From positions 1 through 26,131 of the IMG/VR virus record IMGVR_UViG_3300030106_002060: a stretch of DNA of 26,131 nt; one strand, written 5' to 3'. A model generated the notes under the pieces. The model saw nothing but the letters and a program-made list of their open reading frames with translations, was not told the origin of the DNA and ran no database searches. Shown here piece by piece: positions 8,202-15,668 of this stretch. The stretch's first letter is position 1; every line of letters starts with the position of its first letter. The translations under genes were made by a program, and so were the position numbers. The DNA is from a virus.

Positions 8202-8210
8202 TAACTAATT

Positions 8211-10091
8211 ATGTCTACTTACGAAGAACTACATGGTAAAAGAGTAGAAGTATTTGATTCTGACCCTACGTTGGATTCAACGTATGAGGGACAGGTGTGG
8301 TTTAACTCTACTTTAGGAACTCTTAGAACTGTTGTGTACACACAAGCCTGGTCAAGCACTGGACCAATGATTACCGCTAGAGGTTTTGGAGCAGCAATAG
8401 GAAGTCAAACTGCTTCTATTTATATGACAGGTCTTGAGCCAGGTGGTACTTATTATGCAGATACCGAAGAATACAATGGTTCAGGTTGGAATGCAGGCGG
8501 GGCTTTACCAACACAAAATTATGCAGGGGGTGGAGCTGGAACGCAAACAGCAGCTTTATTTTTTGGAGGCACTAACAACCCAGGTGGTAGTAAAGTAGCA
8601 ACCACGTATACTTATAATGGCTCTTCTTGGACAGCAACACCTAACTCAATGAACACTGCAAGAGATAATTTGTGTGGCACAGGAACACAAACTTCAGCGT
8701 TAGCTTATGGAGGAAGAAATCCATCTAATGCTAATGTTACAAATTTTGAAGAATGGAATGGATCAACTTGGTCAAACTTAACTGCTATACCTACTGCTGT
8801 AGGATACGCACAAGGTAGCGGACCAGAAACAGCGGCTTTTTTTGCAAGTGGTGGAACAAACAACAGTGGTTCACCTTATTCAAGCGCAACTCAAGAATAC
8901 GATGGTTCTTCATTAAGTGCTGGGGGTAATGTTAATACGGCAAGAGCTGGAGGAGGAGCAGCGGGAGATTCAAGCGCAGGATTAATTTTTGGAGGAGATG
9001 TAGGTGGAAGTTTACAAACAAAAACAGAAACATATGATGGAACAAGTTTTTCTGAAATTGCTGACATGTCAACAGCTATGAGAGGAGTCGGAAATGGATC
9101 TGGAGCAACTAATGCAGCTGCAGTAGTATCAGGATCTTATGGTCCTCCTGCACTTGGCACAACAGAAGAATTTCATCAAACAGCAGGAGTAATCACGGCC
9201 GCAGCATGGGCTAGTGGTGCAAATATAGGAACAGCTAGAAACGCTTTATCAGGTTGTGGAACACAAACAGCTTCTTTAATAGCAGGGGGAGATGATACTG
9301 CTCCTAGTTATTTAGCTGTCGTAGAAGAATATAACGGAACTTCTTGGTCAGAACAAAGTGATTTACCTGGAAATAGAAGAAGTGGTGCAATGGCTGGAAC
9401 ACAAACGGCTGCTTTGTTTTTTGGTGGACAATCACATCCAAATGTTGAAAACGATGGTTCTTATAAATACGATGGTTCTTCTTGGACTAGTGGTGGGGCT
9501 TTGCCAGTATCAATTGCTCATGGAGGAGTAGCAGGAACGGGAACACAAACAGCTGCTTTAGGAGTTGGTGGTTATATAGATCCACCAGGAGCATATACTG
9601 ACATAGTTTTAGAGTATGATGGATCATCATGGTCAGCTAATCCAAATAATTATCCTACTGTTCAATCAGTTACAGGTCATTGTGGAACACAAACTGCTGC
9701 CTTGTTAAGTGGAGGTGCGACTGCACCAGGAGCTTTCCAATCAACATCTTTTACATATGATGGTTCTAGTTTTAGTGCAGCACCTAGTTTAATATTTGCT
9801 CACTCGGTAGGGGCAGCTGGTGGAACTCAAACAGACGCAATTTTATGCACTGGACAAACAACTCCACAACCAACCGCATCAAGTCAGGCACAAGGATATG
9901 ATGGAACTTCTTGGTCTTCAAGACCAGGTGTATCTTCTGTAAGAAGATATTCTGGATCAGGAAAAAACACTTCACCAGCGTCTGCTTCATGGGTAGCAGG
10001 AGGATACACGGGATCAGCGAATACTAACTCACACGAGGAATTTACTGGAGAAACAACAGCTTTTCCAGCTAAGACATTGACAACTAGCTAA
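8211..10091 (+). CDS. Kelch/galactose-oxidase-like double propeller protein, twelve repeats (paralogue)
   Basis: The 626-residue protein is colinear with the 623-residue paralogue. It has an N-terminal module (TYEELHG, then SDPTLDSTYEGQVWFNST and AWSS), six repeats, a linker (TEEFHQTAGVITAAAWASG), six more repeats, and the tail EEFTGETTAFPAKTLTTS. Typical blades read TQTAALFFGG then YKYDGSSWTSGGALP. The linker and tail are far better conserved between the two paralogues than the variable loops between GG and E-x-Y. That is what one expects if the loops bind the target. There is no Shine-Dalgarno sequence; the start shares TAATTATG with the other large paralogue. A receptor-binding role is inferred. 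A repeat protein of other virion function cannot be excluded. Confidence 0.7.
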   Translation: MSTYEELHGKRVEVFDSDPTLDSTYEGQVWFNSTLGTLRTVVYTQAWSSTGPMITARGFGAAIGSQTASIYMTGLEPGGTYYADTEEYNGSGWNAGGALPTQNYAGGGAGTQTAALFFGGTNNPGGSKVATTYTYNGSSWTATPNSMNTARDNLCGTGTQTSALAYGGRNPSNANVTNFEEWNGSTWSNLTAIPTAVGYAQGSGPETAAFFASGGTNNSGSPYSSATQEYDGSSLSAGGNVNTARAGGGAAGDSSAGLIFGGDVGGSLQTKTETYDGTSFSEIADMSTAMRGVGNGSGATNAAAVVSGSYGPPALGTTEEFHQTAGVITAAAWASGANIGTARNALSGCGTQTASLIAGGDDTAPSYLAVVEEYNGTSWSEQSDLPGNRRSGAMAGTQTAALFFGGQSHPNVENDGSYKYDGSSWTSGGALPVSIAHGGVAGTGTQTAALGVGGYIDPPGAYTDIVLEYDGSSWSANPNNYPTVQSVTGHCGTQTAALLSGGATAPGAFQSTSFTYDGSSFSAAPSLIFAHSVGAAGGTQTDAILCTGQTTPQPTASSQAQGYDGTSWSSRPGVSSVRRYSGSGKNTSPASASWVAGGYTGSANTNSHEEFTGETTAFPAKTLTTS

Positions 10092-10123
10092 TAAAGTATA
10101 TATTGTTACATGAAAGGATTATT

Positions 10124-10876
10124 ATGACAGAAAAAAGAAATATACATGCACTTATAGAAAAAGAGGCACCTAGCCTAAATAATTTATTAGATCCAGAAGA
10201 TGTAAAAGAGTTTAAGGCTATGACAGCCGAGCTCCGAGACACATGGACCAAGAAACAAGTTTTTAGAACAGAGACAGAGATGAGAATGTCTGTTCTTCAA
10301 GATATGAAGTATCCAACTAAAGCTGCAAAATACTGGCAGTGTGTTAGAGAACAAAACGTATTCTTAGAAAACTTAATGACTCTATCTTTTGAGTGTAGAA
10401 GACAAGAAACTAAAGTTGACTGGTTAAAAAGAAAAATTGCATCAATAGAAAGTGAACTAGAAAGAGCCGATGGTGCACCAATGGATGGACCAGATGAAGA
10501 AATGTTTGAATGGAGAATTAAAAAAGAGTACCAATTAGAAAAATACAAAATTGATCTTGATGAATCCAGATATGGTTTAGCTAACATGCAACTTGTTGCT
10601 AAAGATAGAATGAGAGAAATTAAACTCTGGTCTACATTAAAGAAAGAATTTGATGATGGATCATTTGATACTCAAGATGTTAACAGACACCAGTTAGATT
10701 CTTATCATAAAATTATGAAAAATAAGGCAGAGACATTAACATCTGGTTCAAGTCAACCAGAAGTATTTAATGTGTTAGGTCAATTAAACACTATAGAAAG
10801 AGTTAAAAAATCAGGAGAAATGATTTACAATAAGAAAGAACAATTAGAACATGGTCTTGGATCAAAATCAGAGTGA
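10124..10876 (+). CDS. Helical, coiled-coil-like protein of unknown function
   Basis: From the ATG at 10124 the protein is 250 residues. This start is chosen because AAAGGA at 10113-10118 lies five bases upstream; an earlier in-frame TTG at 10103 lacks such a site. The sequence is highly charged and helical: LLDPEDVKEFKAMTAELRD near the start, RRQETKVDWLKRKIASIESE at about residues 95-115, and MFEWRIKKEYQLEKYKIDLDE further on. This suits one or more coiled coils. No membrane segment, signal peptide or catalytic motif is seen. It overlaps the first oxygenase gene by 26 bases, so the two are probably translated together. It might be a scaffold, chaperone or partner of the oxygenases, which is inference. 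I do not recognise a characterised family. Confidence 0.65.
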   Translation: MTEKRNIHALIEKEAPSLNNLLDPEDVKEFKAMTAELRDTWTKKQVFRTETEMRMSVLQDMKYPTKAAKYWQCVREQNVFLENLMTLSFECRRQETKVDWLKRKIASIESELERADGAPMDGPDEEMFEWRIKKEYQLEKYKIDLDESRYGLANMQLVAKDRMREIKLWSTLKKEFDDGSFDTQDVNRHQLDSYHKIMKNKAETLTSGSSQPEVFNVLGQLNTIERVKKSGEMIYNKKEQLEHGLGSKSE

Positions 10877-11519
10877 TTTTCAATTTATAGTTTTAGGACA
10901 AGCTATAATAAAATATGAGGTTCCTTTAGATGTTTTTCAAGCGATAAATTATATTTACGAAAAAAACTACAGGCATCTTCCTAAAGCTAATAAACAATTA
11001 ATTGGTAAAATAGAAAAAGAACACAGTTTATTTTATGATGGTTTAGATGGTGATAAAATGACTAAACATAATATGTTACCTAAAAGTATACTACAGTGGT
11101 TTGAATCTAAGTTTAGACATTATTTAGCATGGAGTCATGTAAATGAATTTGAACTACACATGAATTCTGTTTGGGTAAACCAAATGTTTGAACATGAATA
11201 TAATCCAGTGCACGTGCACCAAGGATCATTACACACAGGACTTTCTAGTGTTATGATTTTAAAACTACCAGAATCTTTTGGTGTAGAATATTCTTCAACA
11301 GGGCAGCCACAAAACGGCAAATTATCAGTTTTAGGCTCAACGTCTGGTCAGTTTGCTAAAATTGATTATCAACCAAATATTAAAGAAAGAGATTTTTATG
11401 TTTTTCCTTATGATATGAGACACTGTGTGTATCCATTTAATGGACCTGGAATGAGACGAACTTTAGCTGCAAACATGGATGTTAATCACGATCCAATCAA
11501 ATGTAGAGGATTAAACTAA
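10851..11519 (+). CDS. 2OG-Fe(II) oxygenase-like protein, HxH type
   Basis: The 222-residue protein resembles the putative 2OG-Fe(II) oxygenases of the TIGR02466/PF13759 kind. Around residues 119-140 it reads PVHVHQGSLHTGLSSVMILK, matching the family's N-x-x-H-x-H plus beta-strand pattern. The distal part FYVFPYDMRHCVYPFNGPG and MRRTLAANMDV supplies a candidate metal-binding His191 and a candidate 2OG-binding Arg (202 or 203). The first metal site is H121-V-H123 instead of the classic H-x-D. Expected chemistry is hydroxylation coupled to 2-oxoglutarate decarboxylation; the substrate is unknown. The gene overlaps its helical neighbour upstream, and its stop overlaps the next start (TAATG). First of four such genes in a row. 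Activity is not certain, because one ligand position is non-classical. Confidence 0.65.
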   Translation: MVLDQNQSDFQFIVLGQAIIKYEVPLDVFQAINYIYEKNYRHLPKANKQLIGKIEKEHSLFYDGLDGDKMTKHNMLPKSILQWFESKFRHYLAWSHVNEFELHMNSVWVNQMFEHEYNPVHVHQGSLHTGLSSVMILKLPESFGVEYSSTGQPQNGKLSVLGSTSGQFAKIDYQPNIKERDFYVFPYDMRHCVYPFNGPGMRRTLAANMDVNHDPIKCRGLN

Positions 11520-12112
11520 TGTACGAAAATATACAAATTACAGAACCTAAATGGAAAAGTTGGATAATACAAACAACAACACCGTTGTTTACACCAGACC
11601 AATGTAGACAAATTATTGAATGTGGTAGAAGTCAAAAACCACAACAGGCAAAAGTTGGTATGAATAAACCTGGAGGAGGCACAGATACAAAGAAAAGAGT
11701 TACAACTATATCGTGGATACCATTTAATAAAATGGAACACATGTATACTGATCTAAATAAATTTATACAAAAAGCGAATGAAAATCATTTTGGTTTTGGA
11801 GACGTAAGGATTACAGAACAAGCTCAATTTACAGAATATCCAGTAGGAGGTTTTTATGATTGGCATATGGACTCAGATGTTAATTTTGCACACGAACCAC
11901 CTGTTAGAAAAATATCTATGACACTATTATTAAATGATCCTTCAGAGTTTGAAGGTGGGCATTTAGAAATAGGTCAACCAGGTAAATATGGAGAACTAAA
12001 ACAAGGTCATGCTATTTGTTTTGCATCTTTTATAAACCATAGAGTTCAACCAGTTAAACGTGGTCTTAGACAATCTTTAGTTGTTTGGTTTGGAGGAAAA
12101 CCTTTTAGATGA
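11519..12112 (+). CDS. 2OG-Fe(II) oxygenase, prolyl 4-hydroxylase/PKHD-like
   Basis: The 197-residue protein has the full classic set of motifs. H116-M-D118 is in FYDWHMDSD. A substrate/strand motif FEGGHLEI is at 144-151. The distal half has H174 in FINHRVQPVKRGLRQSLVVW, with Arg184 ten residues on as the expected 2OG carboxylate ligand. The family uses Fe(II), O2 and 2-oxoglutarate to hydroxylate its target, often proline or a related residue in a protein; the substrate here is unknown. Length is normal for a stand-alone domain, with about 90 N-terminal residues. The start overlaps the previous stop and the stop overlaps the next start (ATGA). Of the four oxygenase genes this is the clearest assignment and the one most likely to be active. 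Confidence 0.85.
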   Translation: MYENIQITEPKWKSWIIQTTTPLFTPDQCRQIIECGRSQKPQQAKVGMNKPGGGTDTKKRVTTISWIPFNKMEHMYTDLNKFIQKANENHFGFGDVRITEQAQFTEYPVGGFYDWHMDSDVNFAHEPPVRKISMTLLLNDPSEFEGGHLEIGQPGKYGELKQGHAICFASFINHRVQPVKRGLRQSLVVWFGGKPFR

Positions 12113-12690
12113 TTAAAGAACAGTTTTTTCCAACAACTGTATACGGCAAAGATGTTAAACTAGACAACGAATTATTTGCTAATGAAATAATTGAGTGGTC
12201 TAAAAAAGATCCTGGTGTTCAAAAAACAAATCGTAACGGTTGGCACTCTACAACTGAAATGCATAAAATGCCTGTGTATCAACCTTTAGTAAATGAATTG
12301 TTTATAATGATGAATGATATATGGAAAGAAGAATGGTTAGATAGAGAACCTCTACTAGGTAATATGTGGGCTAATATAAATCCACCAGGTGGATCTAATG
12401 CTCCACACATACACCCTAATAGTTTATTCAGTGGAGTATATTATGTAAAAGCTCCTAAAGAATCTGGTGCATTAATTTGCAACGATCCAAGACCAGGAGT
12501 TCAATTAAATATGCCCATAAGAAAAGAAGGCACACCTCCAAAAAATTTATGGAGAGAGTTTCATTTAGAACCAAAAGAAGGCAGAATTATAATGTTTCCG
12601 TTTTATCTTTGGCATAATGTTGCTCTTAATAAATCAAATGATATAAGAATATCAGTAAGTTTTAATTTTATACAACATGGCTTTCAATAA
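12109..12690 (+). CDS. Putative 2OG-Fe(II) oxygenase (TIGR02466/PF13759 type)
   Basis: The 193-residue protein opens with EQFFPTTVYGKDVKLDN, the typical N-terminus of the TIGR02466 family. It contains the family core NPPGGSNAPHIHPNSLFSGV then YYVKAPKESG at about 91-120. The C-terminal part, EPKEGRIIMFPFYLWHNVA, leads to NDIRISVSFNF. His100 (with His102), His169 and Arg180 are the probable metal and 2OG ligands. The proximal motif is H-I-H, as in the first oxygenase of the cluster. Members occur in many marine phages and bacteria, and their substrates have not been established to my knowledge. GGAGG lies inside the end of the previous gene, upstream of the ATG. It overlaps the fourth gene by 14 bases. 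Confidence 0.8.
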   Translation: MIKEQFFPTTVYGKDVKLDNELFANEIIEWSKKDPGVQKTNRNGWHSTTEMHKMPVYQPLVNELFIMMNDIWKEEWLDREPLLGNMWANINPPGGSNAPHIHPNSLFSGVYYVKAPKESGALICNDPRPGVQLNMPIRKEGTPPKNLWREFHLEPKEGRIIMFPFYLWHNVALNKSNDIRISVSFNFIQHGFQ

Positions 12691-13321
12691 ATATCAAGTA
12701 ATTAAAAAAGCAATTAGTTATGATTTAGCTAATTTTATATTCAATTATTTTCTCTTAAAAAGAGACGCTGTAAATTTTATGTATAAAAATAATATAACTT
12801 TTGATAACGGAATGTTGGGAACTTGGACAGACCAACAGATACCAAACACATACTCTCATTATGCAGACATGGTTATGGAAACTTTATTAATGAAAGTGTT
12901 ACCTAGAATGCAAGAAGAAACAGGTTTACAATTAATACCAACATATTCTTATGCAAGAGCTTATAAAAAAGGAGATGAATTAAAAAGACACAAAGATAGA
13001 CCTTCTTGTGAAATATCCACCACTATAAACTTAGGTGGAGATCCCTGGCCTATATTTATCGATGGTACGGGGTCTGACAGCGTCATAGACGAGCGTAACA
13101 ACATACATAAGCCCAATGCACCCAAAGGAACTAAAGTCTTGCTTGAAGTAGGAGATATGCTAGTATATAGTGGATGCGAACTCGAACATTGGCGAGAGCC
13201 TTTTGACGGGAACATTTGTGGCCAAGTATTCTTGCATTATAACCACGTGAATGGCCCATTTGCTGAAAAAAACAAGTTTGATGGAAGACCTATGCTGGGT
13301 CTACCTTCATTTGTAAAATAG
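12677..13321 (+). CDS. 2OG-Fe(II) oxygenase-like protein with GC-shifted 3' half
   Basis: The 214-residue protein carries H105-K-D107 in ELKRHKDRPSCEISTTINLGG, a strong proximal metal site. Its distal His is H171 in CELEHWREPFDGNICGQVFL. The Arg expected about ten residues after that His is absent; the position holds Cys or Gln. Co-substrate binding is therefore unusual or uses another residue. A loop (about 130-150, SDSVIDERNNIHKPNAPK) separates the two halves. It begins 14 bases inside the previous gene. The 5' half is 20-32% GC in the 60-base lines counted, while the lines from 13021 to 13260 are 42-47%, with more C/G-ending codons. This suggests that the C-terminal half was swapped in by recombination. 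The assignment is good; activity is uncertain. Confidence 0.75.
   Translation: MAFNKYQVIKKAISYDLANFIFNYFLLKRDAVNFMYKNNITFDNGMLGTWTDQQIPNTYSHYADMVMETLLMKVLPRMQEETGLQLIPTYSYARAYKKGDELKRHKDRPSCEISTTINLGGDPWPIFIDGTGSDSVIDERNNIHKPNAPKGTKVLLEVGDMLVYSGCELEHWREPFDGNICGQVFLHYNHVNGPFAEKNKFDGRPMLGLPSFVK
13021..13260. other. GC-rich mosaic patch in the fourth oxygenase gene
   Basis: Counting four consecutive 60-base lines gives 28, 26, 28 and 25 G+C (42-47%). Counted lines just upstream have 12 (from 12721), 19 (from 12781) and 17 (from 12961). The line after, at 13261, falls to 21. The edges are fairly sharp and the reading frame is kept throughout. Confidence 0.7.
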
Positions 13322-13338
13322 TATTATAATGGAGTCAT

Positions 13339-15504
13339 ATGTTACAAAAAATAGGTTTTCAGCCTGGAATAAATAAACAAATATCTGCAACTACAGCCGA
13401 AGGCCAGTGGATAGATTGTGATAATGTTAGATTTAGATATGGCACTCCAGAAAAAATAGGTGGTTGGCGGCAACTAGGAGACAGTAAACTAACTGGAGCT
13501 GGTAGAGGACTTCATCATTTTGTAAATAGTAAAGGTAGAAAGTACGCAATCATAGGGACAAACAGAATTTTATATGCATACTCAGGAGGTATATTCTACG
13601 ACATACACCCGATTAAATCTACAACAACGCTTACAAGTGCATTTACCACGACTAACGGATCAGCTGTTGTCACAATAACTTTTAGTGGTTCTCACAATAT
13701 TAATGAAAATGATATTATATTATTAGATAGTTTTTCATCAATAACTAATTCTAATTTTGCAGCAGCCGATTTTAATGATAAAAAATTTATGGTAACTAGC
13801 GTGCCATCAACTACAACACTTACAATTACAATGCCATCAAACGAGTCGGGTTCAGGTGCAACAACATCTGGTGGTATTAGAGTTCAACACTACTATCCTG
13901 TAGGTCCAGCTGTACAAGCAAAAGGTTTTGGTTGGTCTCTTGGATCATGGGGTGGAACAGCTACAGGAGTTGCAACAACAACTATTACATCAGGAATTAA
14001 TAGTTCTACAACGACAGGAATTATTTTAACAGATGCTAGTTTGTTTCCAAGCACAGGAACTAGTATTATTAAAATAAACGACGAAGAAATATCTTACACA
14101 GGCATTAGCGCGTCTAATGAATTAACAGGTGTAACAAGAGAAGTAAGAGGAACAACAGCTGCTGCTCACAATGGTGGAGACACTGTAACAAACACAACAG
14201 ATTTTGTAGCATGGGGTGAAGCGGCATCAGGTGACTTAGTATTAGAACCAGGTATGTGGTCACTAGATAACTTTGGTGATAAAGCTATTTGTTTAATTCA
14301 CGATAGCGCTGTGTTTGAATGGAACTCTGCTGCATCAAACGCAGAGTCTACAAGAGCAAATATTATATCTGGTGCACCAACAGCATCACGTCACATGTTA
14401 GTATCTACACCGGATCGTCACTTAGTATTTTTTGGAACAGAAACAACCATTGGAGATACGTCCACGCAAGATAATATGTTTATTAGATTCTCAGACCAAG
14501 AGGATATAAATACATATACACCAACAGCTACCAACACAGCAGGCACACAAAGACTAGCTGATGGGTCAGAAATTAGAGGAGCTATCAGAGGTAGAGATGC
14601 AATTTACGTTTGGACTGATACAGCTTTATTTACACAACGTTTTGTTGGTCAGCCGTTTACCTTTGCGTTTGCACAAGTTGGAACTAACTGTGGACTCGTT
14701 GGACAGAATGCATGTGTAGAAGTTGATGGTTCTGCATACTGGATGTCAGAAAATGGTTTTTTTAGATACGCTGGTAAACTAGAATCACTACCATGTTTAG
14801 TAGAAGATTTTGTATACGATGACATAAACTTATCATCTGGTAACCAAATGGTATCTGCTGGTTTAAATAATCTTTTTGGTGAAATCATATGGTTTTATCC
14901 AACTTCCTCATCATCTGTTGTAAACAGAATGGTTGCATACAACTATTTTGATTCTTCACCACAAAGACCTGTTTGGACAAACGGAACACTAGCCAGAACT
15001 ATGTGGAAAGATTCTGCAGTATTTGGAGTGCCACACGCATTAGAATATAGTGCATCAGTAGATACATCTTTTGATGTTGTAGGAAACACAGAAGGTTCTA
15101 CAATATACTATGAACATGAAACAGGGACAGACCAAGTAAAAGGATCTGCAACAACAGCTATCACAGCTAACATACAATCTGGAGATTTTGATATTACACA
15201 ACAGCAACAAGGTGTTGCAAGTATTAGAGGTGATGGAGAGTTTTTAATGAAAATTAGAAGATTTATACCTGATTTTATATCTCAAACAGGTAATACACAA
15301 GTTACATTACAATTAAGAGATTTTCCAAGTGATACAAAAACTAGTTCAGCACTTGGACCGTTCACGGTATCTTCATCTACAAAAAAAGTAGATACACGTG
15401 CAAGAGCTAGAGCTATCTCACTTAAAATAGCAAATACAACAACTAATCAAAGTTGGAAGTTAGGAACTTTTAGATTAGATATACAACCAGACGGACGTAG
15501 ATAA
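13339..15504 (+). CDS. Tail hub / DNA stabilisation protein, P22 gp10-like
   Basis: The 721-residue protein starts MLQKIGFQPGINKQ and continues EGQWIDCDNVRFRYGTPEKI with GGWRQLG, a well-known opening of gp10-like tail proteins, which close the portal channel and hold the packaged DNA. The body has the family's propeller-like strands (TPDRHLVFFG, RGRDAIYVWTDTALFTQRF, YWMSENGFFRYAGKL, RPVWTNGTLARTMW). Two extra modules are inserted near the N-terminus. One is at about 95-180 (VVTITFSGSHNINENDIILL), related to the beta module of the 910-1407 gene. The other is at about 225-285 (LTDASLFPSTGTSIIKINDE, then LTGVTREVRGTTAAAH), a module often seen in marine-phage tails. The C-terminus (SWKLGTFRLDIQPDGRR) is typical. 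GGAG precedes the ATG. It supports a podovirus-like tail. Confidence 0.8.
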   Translation: MLQKIGFQPGINKQISATTAEGQWIDCDNVRFRYGTPEKIGGWRQLGDSKLTGAGRGLHHFVNSKGRKYAIIGTNRILYAYSGGIFYDIHPIKSTTTLTSAFTTTNGSAVVTITFSGSHNINENDIILLDSFSSITNSNFAAADFNDKKFMVTSVPSTTTLTITMPSNESGSGATTSGGIRVQHYYPVGPAVQAKGFGWSLGSWGGTATGVATTTITSGINSSTTTGIILTDASLFPSTGTSIIKINDEEISYTGISASNELTGVTREVRGTTAAAHNGGDTVTNTTDFVAWGEAASGDLVLEPGMWSLDNFGDKAICLIHDSAVFEWNSAASNAESTRANIISGAPTASRHMLVSTPDRHLVFFGTETTIGDTSTQDNMFIRFSDQEDINTYTPTATNTAGTQRLADGSEIRGAIRGRDAIYVWTDTALFTQRFVGQPFTFAFAQVGTNCGLVGQNACVEVDGSAYWMSENGFFRYAGKLESLPCLVEDFVYDDINLSSGNQMVSAGLNNLFGEIIWFYPTSSSSVVNRMVAYNYFDSSPQRPVWTNGTLARTMWKDSAVFGVPHALEYSASVDTSFDVVGNTEGSTIYYEHETGTDQVKGSATTAITANIQSGDFDITQQQQGVASIRGDGEFLMKIRRFIPDFISQTGNTQVTLQLRDFPSDTKTSSALGPFTVSSSTKKVDTRARARAISLKIANTTTNQSWKLGTFRLDIQPDGRR

Positions 15505-15668
15505 TGGCAAAGATAGTACAAGTATTAACAAGACCTAGTGCACAATATGATCTACCTACAGCAGAAGCTCAGGTAAGAGATCTTGATGCTATCGTAGAAA
15601 AATTAAATACAACGTTTCAACAAGAATTAAAGGATGAAGTAGAGGCTGAAAACTTCTTTTTAAATTAA
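15504..15668 (+). CDS. 54-residue conserved tail-cluster protein
   Basis: The gene starts in the TAATG overlap at the end of the gp10-like gene and ends in another TAATG overlap. The product reads MAKIVQVLTRPSAQYDLPTA then EAQVRDLDAIVEKLNTTFQQ and an acidic tail (LKDEVEAENFFLN). It is short, mostly helical and soluble, with no cysteine or membrane span. Small proteins of this style commonly follow the gp10-like gene in marine phages. The function is unknown to me. The chained stop/start overlaps and coding-like composition make it a real gene rather than a spacer. Confidence 0.7.
   Translation: MAKIVQVLTRPSAQYDLPTAEAQVRDLDAIVEKLNTTFQQELKDEVEAENFFLN

Noticed and set aside
9784-9990. Minus-strand reading frame inside the second large propeller gene
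   Set aside because: It is antisense to a well-supported repeat gene, has no ribosome site, and its composition only mirrors the sense codons.
4965-10091. Diversity-generating retroelement acting on the repetitive receptor-binding genes
   Set aside because: No reverse transcriptase gene or template/variable repeat pair was found; the repeats are protein-level blades with scattered changes, not adenine-directed changes against a template.
11516-11740. Minus-strand reading frame opposite the second oxygenase
   Set aside because: The opposite strand carries a complete HxD...H...R oxygenase; the antisense product is Cys/Phe-rich without recognisable features.
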